Assembly (NCBI GenBank): GCA_038025085.1
Contig: CM076140.1
Span: 14,652,001 to 14,716,000, forward strand
From: Tetragonia tetragonoides
Lineage: Eukaryota; Streptophyta; Magnoliopsida; Caryophyllales; Aizoaceae
DNA: 64,000 nt
Reading direction: 5' to 3'
Every line of letters begins with the position of its first letter. Position 1 is the first letter of the stretch. The notes beneath the pieces are model-generated. The model was not told the DNA's origin. It searched no databases and saw nothing but the letters and a program-made list of their open reading frames with translations. Below, piece by piece: positions 20,462 to 30,900 of the stretch. Both the position numbers and the translations under genes were made by a program.

Positions 20462-20639
20462 GTAACAGTGAAAATTAAACAATTTTCAGTTTTTCCCAGT
20501 TTCTCCCAGTTTTCCCCAGTTTCTCCCAGTTTGACCCAGTTTTCCCCAATTTTTCCCAGTTACCAGTTAGACTTTTCAGTTTTCACCAGTTTTGTCCAGT
20601 TTCTCCCAGTTACCAGTTCCAGTTGAAAAAAATGAGGCC
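19714..20639. mobile_element. MITE-like element with CCCAGTTTT tandem arms around a microsatellite core
   Basis: The left terminus GGGCATGTTTTTTTTAACTG and the complemented right terminus GGCCTCATTTTTTTCAACTG are inverted repeats flanked by TAA (19711-19713 and 20640-20642). Both arms consist of about ten short units of the type (t)ttgcccagtttt / tctcccagttt. The core is ~620 bp of trinucleotide repeat. Non-coding. It lies in the presumed intron of WAKL locus B. Confidence 0.65.
19838..20461. repeat. Compound (CAA/TAA)n ... (TTA)n microsatellite of ~620 bp
   Basis: Begins (CAA)~11, passes through (TAA)~25, degenerate blocks of AAT and ATT in alternating orientation, and ends in (ATT)~20. Complementary TAA and TTA blocks can pair, so the array forms a large potential hairpin. 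The apparent poly-Leu frame at its right end is an artefact. Confidence 0.95.
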
Positions 20640-20856
20640 TAAAAGTGGAAACAAACAAATCATTCAAACAGTTGCGAGGTAATACTATCCCTTTATTTGG
20701 TCGTTGCTTGGTAAGTTTCATCACACAAATCAATATTTATTAATGTCAAATACCATTACACATTAGTAAAATAACTTCAACACCCCAAATGAAATTAAGT
20801 TGAAAACTTTATTTCATCTAAATGAAATTAGTAAACAGACAAGTGGCCAAGTTTAC

Positions 20857-21622
20857 CTGAAGAGTAGTCATGTTCGATTTCCCAACGAAGAAACACGGGA
20901 ACAGCAGTTACTCGCGTTGTAAAGGGCGCATTTGTTTCAAAATATTTCCCGTCTATCAGGAAAGCAGACCTACAATTTGCTGATCCCTCGTTCACGTTCA
21001 TAATCACACCTATACGGTATCCGTTCATCCATGCTTCCATCGGGATTTCTTTCTGGCAACACCGAAAACCGTCTTTGCATGTAGCGTTGTTGTTTAATAA
21101 TCCGGCTAGAGGTGGATTAGGCGTGCAAATGGAGCTGCATCCACCTATAAACTTGCCGGTCACATTGTACAATCCAGCATAACCACTGCATCCGGATGAC
21201 CCAAAAACGTTGTCGGGCGAAAAATAAAACGGGGATCCGGTCAAGTCGGGGCTCGTCCTCCATGCTTCTGTAGTACTATTAGTTTTAGTGGTGATGCTGT
21301 GACCGCAAGCAGTGACCGATGGGACTTTAACAGTTATTTGCCCACCAAAACCACCATTAAAATTGCGCGGTAACCGGAGTAGCAACAAATTAAATTTGCT
21401 TAGAACTGCTACATATGATGACGATGAGGAAGAGTAGCTACAATTTACAGCGAAGGACTCATTATGCTAACAATGAGGTTCGGTTCCAAATGGTTTTGGA
21501 ATATTGACATTCCCACATTTCCTTATACAACCATGTTTATCCTGCCGCTTCTGAGCCAAGCAGAACGTGATAACCATTAATAGAAATGTCAATGAGAGTA
21601 GGAAAGGGTAAGAATAATACAT
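20857..21622 (-). pseudogene. WAKL exon 1 (signal peptide + GUB_WAK domain), locus B, with in-frame stop
   Basis: ATG at 21622 starts a hydrophobic signal peptide (LLSLTFLLMVITFCLA), then CIRKCGNVNIPKPFG. A TAG at 21469-21467 replaces the conserved Tyr/Phe before HNESFAVNC. The same frame then runs on through VPSVTACG, Cys-rich GCSGYAGLYNVTGKFIGGCSS, CCQKEIP and FLRWEIEHDYSS to a donor site at 20857/20856 (CAG before GTAAAC). This is the extracellular pectin-binding exon of a wall-associated kinase. The next exon of the same locus is presumably the kinase exon ending at 15403. No EGF exon is recognised between them. Confidence 0.85.
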
Positions 21623-21630
21623 CGCTATTT

Positions 21631-21899
21631 TTGGCGTGTTCTCGTCACCTTCTTTTTACTGAACTTATCTGCATAATACTGAACTGAACTGAAATTTAAT
21701 GAACTGAAACTGAATTTTTCTGAACTGAACTTATTTTTACTGAATCTACAATTTCAAAGAGTAAATTTGTTCTTTGATTTACCAAGCTCTACTGAATTTT
21801 TCTGAACTGAACTTCTTTTTACTGAACTGAACTGAATTTTACTGAACGGAACTGAATTTTACTGAATACTTCGGTAGGAAGTTGAAGAGAACAGGCCCT
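21631..21899. mobile_element. MITE-like element with ACTGAACTGAA tandem body
   Basis: The left end GGCGTGTTCTCGTCACCTTC and the complemented right end GGGCCTGTTCTCTTCAACTTC are inverted repeats. The body is built of 'actgaactgaatttt' units. It ends nine bases from the WAKL exon-1 ATG, so it occupies the position of that gene's 5' leader or promoter. Non-coding. Confidence 0.62.
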
Positions 21900-22439
21900 A
21901 AGTCTACGCGGTTTAGATATGATTGAATTTGTCATGCTTTTCTTTAATTTCAGAAACATTCACTTACAAGATTATTTTTTATTGGTAAATACGATAAGTT
22001 GAAATATCAATTACTTCCAAAAGGGTTATGCGGAAGCTGATATATGCATTATTTAATTATTATTTTTGAGTACTTCAATAATCCAAATAATTTGAAGAGT
22101 TTGGATTTTGGAACATCAAAGTGGAGCGACTTCATAAAATGAGTAAAAAAACAGGAGAGTGATATCAATATCAGGATTCAGCATCCTCCGGTTACTACGA
22201 TTCACTCAAAATAGATCTTAATTCCAAAAAATTTCTAGTGTTACGGTAACAACTAATACCAGTGACGTGGTATTACCTTTTGTATAACACAAAATTTTGT
22301 ATGAGCCGGCCTCAAGGTGAGACCCCTCTAACAAGTATGACATAGACAATAACTTTTTTTTTCACTTTCTACTCTATATTTTTAACCATATAAATTGCAA
22401 ATTGCTTCCTACATTTAAGGGTTTTAGAAAGAGTAATAA
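21900..22439. other. AT-rich spacer, nothing recognised
   Basis: No frame, repeat or RNA signature stands out. Confidence 0.5.
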
Positions 22440-23740
22440 CACTCGCTACAAAAAAAAAAACTAGGATTAGTGACATTTATTTTTGCCACAATAGAGCAAA
22501 AAATTGCCACAAAACACTTTTGTGGAAAAATAAAAAATTACCACAAGGTTGCCACAAGAAATGCAACACAAAAGATTATTGTGGCAAATTTCATTTCAGT
22601 TTGCATTAATACCATACCCTTATTGAATCAATACCACACCCTAAAATTTTAAAGACAAAAATACCCTCTTTATTTCAATTTTTCATCCCTTCCCCCTTCC
22701 TCTGAGTTTGACCACCTCTTTGTTCTCTCCACTCCGTGAAACTCCATGGTTAAAAGTTCCATTATTAAACCCAGGCTTCTCAAAATCTCAACAAGCCAAA
22801 GATTATCTTTATCATCAAAAGTAACCGCTAACATGAAGCATTTGATCAGGTGCCTGAACTTGCTTCCGTTTTCTGGTTATATATTGACGAAAACAACACC
22901 AATTAAAATCAAGAAATCAAATTGATAGCGACTAAAAAGAAAAAAAAAAAAGTTAATGGGCACCGAAAATTCGAGGCAAATTTATATGAACTCTTTCGCA
23001 GGGCTTCAGAGACAATCAGAGTAGTCTGCGCCTAAATTGAGCGCAGAACTAGACTACCTTCGCCTAGTTTAGGCGCAACCTACAACTGTGAATGATAGAC
23101 AGATTCCGAGTTCCGGCCTCTAGCAAATCGGCCATCAACGGTTAGAGAAAAGCATTTTTTGTTGAAATTGATAGTCAAACCATTTCTATTTGATCTGGAT
23201 TTGTGAGCATTCCAATTTCTTTATATGATTTTCAATTGAGTTTGGCCATAGTTGGATGTAATTTGAATTGATAAACTACAAAGGTCCGCTTCAATTTTGC
23301 TGGGGAAATAGTAATTATGCAGGCTGGATTCCAATTACTTAAGGTATTTTGTCTTCTTCCTTTGAGTTTCTCTTTTTATTTTGTACAATTAATCAAGGGT
23401 GAGTAAGCTAGAATTAGTATCGAAGAGATGAATATATAAGTCAGAACTCAAAAACAATGAGGAAGGAGAGTGTCTGACTCTAACGTCACGCAGGTAAGGC
23501 CTAGAATTTTTGTCTTTTTTTGTTTTTATTTTAAGTTTAAGGGCCTGTTGGTAATTTATGAGGGATGGGGTGTGGTATTGTTTAAAATAGATTGTGGTAT
23601 TTAGCACATTTTTGTCACTATACATGTGATCTTTTGTGGCAAAATACTTATTGTCACAAAGGCAATTGTTGCAAATCTTGACTTAGGCACAATTTTTTTT
23701 TTTTTTGGCAAATTGTAACTTGCCACAAAGCATTTTAGTG
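22440..23740. mobile_element. CACTA-like (EnSpm) non-autonomous element
   Basis: The left end CACTCGCTACAAAAAA with 'actaggattagtgac' resembles plant CACTA termini. The right end, complemented, begins CACTAAAATGC. Both ends carry many subterminal TTGCCACAA/TTGTGGCAA motifs, as expected for transposase-binding arrays. Paired wording 'taataccataccc' and 'gggtgtggtatt' extends the symmetry inward. The interior (about 22680-23500) encodes nothing recognisable. Exact ends and the 3-bp duplication could not be fixed. Confidence 0.6.
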
Positions 23741-24480
23741 CGTGACAAAATAATCAAAATCAAAAATCGTAATCAACTATTGGATCAACGTGAATCCGCA
23801 CACCTGGGCCACAAACAATTATTTTTCAACCCAAAATCGGAATGAGCCATCATCTATATAAATCAATTAACAATGACCTAACTCGAACCTAATTATAACT
23901 CGACGAATAGTCAGACACAGACCTCTTTATGTAGGGAATAACTTCCTCTGTGATGAGTTAATGACCATATTATATTTTCTGCACAATAAGTGTCAAAATT
24001 TTAAGCAAAGAATGATAACAAAAGTAATTAATCAACCATAAAATGAAGATATTAACTCTTGATTAAATTTTCTCTAGCAAATTTAATTTAGGAAGTCAAA
24101 TGACAAAATTCATAATCGGATTATAAAGTCAATGGGGGAAAATCAATTAGGGCAGAAACACTATCTTTAATAAAATTGAGCACCTAAGTATACAATATGT
24201 TATGTCAATCATGTGATAATTATCAATTTTTACTAAGGATATAATTTTTTCTATATCATCAATTTATAACTCACCAATTATCATAAACGGAGTAACTCTG
24301 AAATAATAAGGGCAAACATAATGGTCATGGAGATTTTTTTTTTTATCAAACAACAATTTGATACTAGATACTATTTGGAATTTTGGATGGCATTAAAGAA
24401 AATAAAATTAGATGGTATAAAAAATAAAATGATATTTCCTTGTCGATTCCGTTGAAGAGAAGAGAGCTAAGTAGTAACTA
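23741..24480. other. AT-rich spacer, nothing recognised
   Basis: No supportable feature; upstream flank of the PPR gene. Confidence 0.5.
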
Positions 24481-24623
24481 CAGTCTACAAGTCTACACGG
24501 CCCAACTCATCTGAATCTCCACCCAAACAGGAGCAGCCTAGTGCGCTAGACCCCCATTTCCACCGAGAGTTCATCTATTTACAGTCAAATTACTCAATAA
24601 ACTTCGTGGCGGTGCATATGGTG

Positions 24624-25213
24624 GTAAGTTATGCTACATTCTCTCTCCTGTCTCTCTCTCTTTTACTGTTATTTCTCCTGAATGGATTTGGGGCTTGGGT
24701 TAAATCAAACTTTATGGTTTAGATATTAATTGAAATTGTTAATAAGTTTCGATACTTATGTTGGTTACTTAAATTTGATTGCTATACATTTGTTTTTGGA
24801 ATCTTTCTTGGATTTTAATAAAATTTCTAGAATCTTTATTGCATTGTAAATATGGCAAGTGTTTGGGTGTGTTCCTGCATTCTTGGGTAATGTTGCTTTC
24901 TCTGTCAAGTATTCTGCCCTTGATAGAAATTAGTTGCACTTTGATTTTTGTTTTTTGTCCTACTGATTTGGGATGGAATTCAATTGTGAAAATGAAATTG
25001 GGGGATGTGAGGGTGTTGGGTGGGAGTGAGGAGTGTTGAGTATTTTGTGATTGGAGGTCTCCTGGACTAAACTTCTCCCTTATGAAACTGGAATATGAAT
25101 GGTTCAATCTAAACCTATCAAAAATGCATTTCACAGAAAAACTGAGGCTCGTATTGCATTGTACTGAGTTAGAGTAGAATTGATTGATTGCTTACTAAAA
25201 TCTGCATGTGCAG
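24624..25213 (+). other. Possible 5' UTR intron of the PPR gene
   Basis: A donor-like GGTAAGTT at 24623-24630 is followed by pyrimidine-rich sequence, and a TGCAG acceptor-like site at 25209-25213 lies 36 bases before the PPR start codon. Inference from signals only; the start codon does not depend on it. Confidence 0.35.
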
Positions 25214-25249
25214 TTGGGTTTGGCGGCAGGCTGCACTTGAACTTGGAGA

Positions 25250-27976
25250 ATGAGACTGAGAACTGCCGCCGGATTCCTACCACTGCGGTCCATCTCACCC
25301 GCCAAATGCCATTGGCGATTGTTTACTGCTTGTGATAATGACGAAAAAGTAGAAGAAGATGATGAAGATGAAGACGAGAGAGTGGTGGGAGAGGTGAGCT
25401 CCGCCATTCGAAACAAGCCACAGCGTAGCTGGGGAGACGCCTTTGGCATTTCCACTTCCTTGTCAAATCAGCTTCAACCCTGCCACCTTGAGAAGGTGTT
25501 GCTCCAAATCAGCGTTGATGATCCCAGATTAGCTCTCCGGTTCTTTAACTTCTTGGGCCTCCAGCATTTCCCCCACTCCACGGCATCCTTTTGTATCCTT
25601 GTCCATTCCCTCGTTCACTCCCGTCTCTTCTGGCCTGCCTCGTCTCTCTTGCAAACCCTTCTCCACCGCAACCTAACCCCTGCCCACCTTTTCAATGAAT
25701 TATTTACTGCTTATAAGCTTCTCCATCAGGTCCAAACTCCATTGGGTTTTGACTTGTTGATCCAGAGTTATGTGCAGACCAGGAGGCCTCTCGGTGGGGT
25801 TGTCATCCTTGAGCTCATGTTGGCTAATTCCCTCCTTCCCGAGGTCAGGACACTCAGCACTTTGTTCCATGCCTTGATTTCAATTCGAAGATTTCGTTTA
25901 GTTCTTCAATTGTTCGACCCCATTGTCCATTTTCATGGTATTCAACCTGATGTTTACATGCACACCGCTGCCCTTCGCTGTTTCTGTGAGCTCAGAGATG
26001 TCGACAGGGCCCAGGAGTTCGTCCGCTGGATGGAGTCGACTGGGTGTGACTTAAATCTCGTCACCTATAATGTGCTCATTCGTGGCTTGTGTAAGAATCA
26101 GAGGGTTTCGGAGGCTGTGGAGGCTAAGAATTCCCTTGCTTTAAAGGGCTTGAGGCCTGATGTCACCACTTACTGCACCTTGCTGCTTGGGCTATGCCAA
26201 GCTGGGGACTACCCTCTTGCATTGGCTATGATGAGTGAGATGACTGACATGGGGTTTGTCCCAAGCCAGGCTGTGGTTTCTACTCTTATCGAGGGGCTCC
26301 GGAGGAAGGGGATGATTGATGATGCTTCCCATTTGGTTAACCACTTGGCGAGGCTTGGAGTTGTGCCTAATGTGGTCACTTACACTGCTTTAATCAATTC
26401 TCTTTGCAAAGATGGACAAGTAGAACAAGGAATGTCACTATTTATGGCCATGGAACATAGAGGACTATTCCCAAATGAAGTTACTTTTCTAGTCATGATA
26501 GACTCCTTCTGTAAGCAAGGGAGGTTAGATGACGCACTTCACGTCCTTGCTAAAATGGCAGACGCCGGCGTGAAAATGACCGACTATCCTTATAATTCTT
26601 TGATTTATGGGCATTGCAAGTCTGGTAAGTTATTTACGGCTGAGTGTCTTTTCAAAGAAATGACCAGCAGGGATCTGACACCAACTGTAGTAACTTATAC
26701 GTCACTGATAAGTGGATACTGCAGAGAACGAGAACTTAACAAGGCTTTTAGGCTGTTTGATGAGTTGACTGGCAAAGGCATTGCACCGAACACTTATACT
26801 TATACTGCACTCATCTATGGTCTTTGTCATGCAGATAGGATGGGAGATGCAAATAGCTTATATAATGAAATGGTAAATAGAAAGGTCCAACCTAATGAGG
26901 TAACCTACAACATTTTGATTGATGGCTATTGCAGGGGAGGTAATATTTCCAAGGCTTTTCACTTGCTGCATGAAATGTTAGAGAAGGGTCTTGTTCCAGA
27001 CACATACACGTACAGGTCCTTGATATCTGGACTTTGTTCTACTGGCAGGATTTTCGAAGCCAAAGACTTCGTGAATGATCTTCACAAAGAGCATTATAAG
27101 TTGAATGAGATGTGTTACAGTGCCCTTTTGAGTGGTTATCGCAGGGAGGGCAAATTAGAGGATGCATTCAGTGTTTGTGGCGAGATGACAGAGAGACAAA
27201 TCAAGGTGGATCTGGTCTGTTATGCAATACTTATTGATGCTTCACTGAAGCAGAATGATAGGGAAAGGTTATTGCAGATGCTACAGGATATGAATTGTAA
27301 AGGTATGGAGCCTGATAGTGTGATTTACACGAGTATGATAGATGCCTACTCCAAGGCTGGAAATCTTAACAATGCTGTTCAACTTTGGGATTTGATGATC
27401 AGTGAAGGATGTGAGCCTAACGTTGTTACTTACACTGCCCTTATCAACGGCTTATGTAAAATGGGATATGTAAGAAAAGCACATCTTATCTGTAAGGAAA
27501 TGCTTACAAGTGGGACCCGTCCAAATCACGTTACATATGGGTGCTTCCTTGGCTACTTTACCAGTGTAGGAAATATGGAGATCGCTGTACAGCTTCATAA
27601 GTTGATGCTTAAAGGGTCTCTAGTCAGCACCGTCACTTTCAATATTCTAATACATGGTTTCTGCAAACTGGGTAGGATTGAGGAGGCCACTGAGCTGATT
27701 GGAGAAATGATAGAGAATGGTATCAACCCTGATTGCATAAGCTATTCCACTATAATGAATGAGTACTGTAGAGGGGGTAAAATGCAGGAAGCTTTTAAGG
27801 TATGGGAAGCTATGCTGAGTGAGGGCATATGTCCTGACGCTGTGGCCTACAACATGCTGATCTCTGGCTGTAGTTTGTCTGGAGACCTCACCAAGGCTGC
27901 TCTTCTGAAGGATGACATGATGAGAAGGGGTGTAAAAGCAGATACGAAATCTTATTATCCCTTCCTTAATAGTTAG
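25250..27976 (+). CDS. P-class pentatricopeptide repeat protein, At5g59900-like, probably mitochondrial
   Basis: An intact intronless frame of 908 residues. The first ~25 residues are Arg/Ser-rich with no acidic residues (MRLRTAAGFLPLRSISPAKC), a typical organelle presequence. An acidic stretch (EEDDEDEDE) follows. From about residue 230 to the end there are roughly 18-19 tandem 35-residue PPR motifs, e.g. VTYNVLIRGLCKNQRVSEA, VTYTALINSLCKDGQVEQG and VTYNILIDGYCRGGNISKA. There are no E, DYW or SMR domains, so it is the P class: helical-repeat RNA-binding proteins that stabilise, splice or help translate organelle transcripts. Length and repeat order closely match Arabidopsis At5g59900 (about 907 residues). 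The start is the first in-frame ATG. No lesion is seen. The RNA target cannot be inferred by eye. Confidence 0.95.
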   Translation: MRLRTAAGFLPLRSISPAKCHWRLFTACDNDEKVEEDDEDEDERVVGEVSSAIRNKPQRSWGDAFGISTSLSNQLQPCHLEKVLLQISVDDPRLALRFFNFLGLQHFPHSTASFCILVHSLVHSRLFWPASSLLQTLLHRNLTPAHLFNELFTAYKLLHQVQTPLGFDLLIQSYVQTRRPLGGVVILELMLANSLLPEVRTLSTLFHALISIRRFRLVLQLFDPIVHFHGIQPDVYMHTAALRCFCELRDVDRAQEFVRWMESTGCDLNLVTYNVLIRGLCKNQRVSEAVEAKNSLALKGLRPDVTTYCTLLLGLCQAGDYPLALAMMSEMTDMGFVPSQAVVSTLIEGLRRKGMIDDASHLVNHLARLGVVPNVVTYTALINSLCKDGQVEQGMSLFMAMEHRGLFPNEVTFLVMIDSFCKQGRLDDALHVLAKMADAGVKMTDYPYNSLIYGHCKSGKLFTAECLFKEMTSRDLTPTVVTYTSLISGYCRERELNKAFRLFDELTGKGIAPNTYTYTALIYGLCHADRMGDANSLYNEMVNRKVQPNEVTYNILIDGYCRGGNISKAFHLLHEMLEKGLVPDTYTYRSLISGLCSTGRIFEAKDFVNDLHKEHYKLNEMCYSALLSGYRREGKLEDAFSVCGEMTERQIKVDLVCYAILIDASLKQNDRERLLQMLQDMNCKGMEPDSVIYTSMIDAYSKAGNLNNAVQLWDLMISEGCEPNVVTYTALINGLCKMGYVRKAHLICKEMLTSGTRPNHVTYGCFLGYFTSVGNMEIAVQLHKLMLKGSLVSTVTFNILIHGFCKLGRIEEATELIGEMIENGINPDCISYSTIMNEYCRGGKMQEAFKVWEAMLSEGICPDAVAYNMLISGCSLSGDLTKAALLKDDMMRRGVKADTKSYYPFLNS

Positions 27977-30900
27977 CTGAAGTGACAGGGTTGGCTCATT
28001 TGTTTCCGCTGGAAGACAGCTGTGCTGGTGCATGGTGAGTTCATAACTAGTAACATTGTATTTCTATATTTGAATTTTACACCTTTATGATTGCTTCATT
28101 TTTGGCAGTTTCACATAAGTTGCTGACCCCCCCTTCCTGCGAATTTCATTCCAGAATCTGTGTACCGTACGGGGTACATGAAACATAATTTGCTGAAGCC
28201 CTTCCTAGTGCACTGCACAACCTAGGTGGCAAGTTACATATCCAGACCTGTTCTGCATAGTGAAACTTCTCACACTTTATGTGACACTGATTTTTGGCTG
28301 CATGAGTGAAATATAAAAGAGGTGACTATGTATATTACTATACTTAGATAGTTATATACATATATCCCATGTTCTTCAGCAACCATTTTTCTTTTATTGT
28401 CATTTCTTGGTTTTTGATGCTAATGAGAAAGAATTTGAAGCCATAGTACCATACAATATACATAAGATAATGACTAGCTGGATTTTGTATGGTTACTGTA
28501 GTGTGCGACAGTTATGTACCTTTTAGATGGTGGATGCTTGCTTAGTAAGAGATTTGAAGTTGCTATTCATTGCAACGCAAAATCTCTTAATTACTTTCCA
28601 TTCCTTGAGAATTAGCTGTTGCGACAAAAACCCTGCAATGCTTTCCTCTTGCCTAGCGGTGGTCACTGCACAACTGCCACCCCCGCTGGTCCCGGCCGCC
28701 AGCCTACTTGTCTTCTTCCACCAGTGAATTTTTGGAGTTGAGTGTGATGATCAAAGGGGTTAAACTCTCAATTTTTGTTCCTGCTGAATATTCTACAAAT
28801 CTCTGGAATCGCTTCTATGATTCCTTTCTTGAAGTTCCAGGTTTTGAGCCTATTATATTGATGAAAGCCGGTGCTTAAGTATCTTTAATCCCTTTGGAGC
28901 CTTTGTTTCCAGATTTGGTGCTTCTGCTGAGTTCTGCGTAATAGGGGAAAGGCCTTGTTTGTTGAAATTAGATTAACCAAAGGAGTTGATGAGTTTCTAG
29001 CATTGCAGGGTCAAATAGGTAGCCTGAAAAGAGGAGTTCAAGAGCTGGGCCAACCTGTTTCTTTGAGAGATTTCTCGTCATCCAGTGAGGGTGTTGTTGG
29101 CCCAACCATTTGCTTTGCCTGTAATTGCGGGAGACAAAGAGAAGGTTGTGAGTGTAGAATCTACCAGGGGACACACTGATACTGCGGTTGTTTGGACAAA
29201 GTTGTTGTGAATACCCCATCATTAAATCTTTACTCGTAAAAGAAGACCCAAAAGTCGTGGTGGTAACCTATACTGCCTACTGGAGATTGACTTGAATGAT
29301 CGTCGTAGTCGTACAGGGGGTTTCCTTTATTGGCACAAAGGATTCTGAAAATTTACCTACAGGTATTGATTTGAGTGAGTCAGTGAATGAATCAAATAAG
29401 ATCAGGCTAATGACTAGCAAAAGAAAAAAAAGATCAGGCTAAGAGTGAAGGAGTCTATAGAGAAGGCAAAGCCTATCCTGGCCGCAATATTGAAGAAGAC
29501 GGATAAGAGCTCGAGATTTCATTAATTTTTAGGCTCATTATCATGGGATAGGATACATAAGGGCATTAAGAGGCACACCATATCGAAATATAGTCAAGAC
29601 GAAAGCATGGTTGTTGATAAAAGGTGGATGCTTGATACTTTGAAGCTTCCTTAGAATGCTACCAATGAGGTGTTTTCAAGGAAATGTATCAACATCGAGA
29701 GGAGGGGAAAATCAAAATAAAAAAGAAAGTCATTCGAATTCTTGAGGATATACAATGATGGCATTTGACTCCAAAAGACTAAATTTGACTAAATGGCAAT
29801 GTTGTGATTGTTCACTTCAATGAAGGTTATGGAGGTTCTTTTGGTCATTGGTAATCAAACAGAGGTGCTAGTTTTCGTCTTTTTTTGGAACAGCAAAACA
29901 GGAGTGCTAGTTTAGTAGAGATGTCCATCTTAAGCGACCATAGTATTGGGAGTTTATTGGTAGACTTTCTTTATTATTTATTTTATTTTTAATATTATAA
30001 TTTTCTTAAACATTGAAATTTTATCAAAAGGTAACTAATTGCCAAAAGTGCAACCATTTAATTTTGTTCCCGTATGAACAGTTGTGTGCTTATTTGTAGG
30101 TGTTTCTTTTTTCTGTGGGTGTTTTGGTGATTCTTCGGTGATTGTTCATGTTGTCCCTTCATAGCATGCTACATATTCCTTTGGTGATTTCTAAGATTTC
30201 CTAATTAGCGGAAAAAAAATGTACCGTTTAGATGGTGACTCGGTGTGTTATTGTGTTTCTCAAAAACTTCCCTTCTCCAAGATATCTTAATGGCGATAAT
30301 AAGTGAGATTGCATGAATGCCTTTACCAATGTTCTCCGCTTCTTTGCTAGTTATAGAGAAGCTTAATCTAGACTGCAATCTTCTTGTGTTGGTCTGCTTG
30401 GGTGACATTGGAAGGTATGAAAAGGATCATATGCTTTGTGTATGAAGCAATTTGAAATGGATTATGAATGCTATCAAGGTTGTGGTTTCTGCAGGAGCAC
30501 TATCATTTTGTTCCAGTAACTAGGGCATCTCTGGGTAGCTATCTTAAATTTTGACCACGCAAGTCTTCAGTAGTTAAAATTTCAAATTAGATGTTATTCA
30601 TAATTTCATCACTAGAATCGTGACATATGATCAGGAGTTGTAATGTTACATCTCGGTACAAATTTGTCTCTGTTTAGTCAAACTTCAGATTGAATGATTT
30701 GGTAGGTAGTTCTACGGAACTTTCATAGCTACATGTCATTTTTCTCCTTGCTCATTCTCTATGATGAGTGCTCTTACGGGACCTGTGGAACATTGTGGAA
30801 TATAACCTTTGCATAAAGTTTCTTAATCCTTCCTCTGTGCATTAAAATGGGCATTTTTGATACTACACTGTAGAAACTGAGCGAGAAGTGTCGGTGCACT

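Noticed and set aside
20399..20626. Poly-Leu frame
   Set aside because: Translation of the (ATT)n microsatellite and CCCAGTTTT units.
24769..25134. Overlapping frames of 121 (-) and 86 (+) codons upstream of the PPR gene
   Set aside because: No family features. They lie in the likely 5' UTR intron, and each is the shadow of the other.
27647..28033. 128-codon minus-strand frame at the PPR 3' end
   Set aside because: Antisense shadow of the last PPR repeats.
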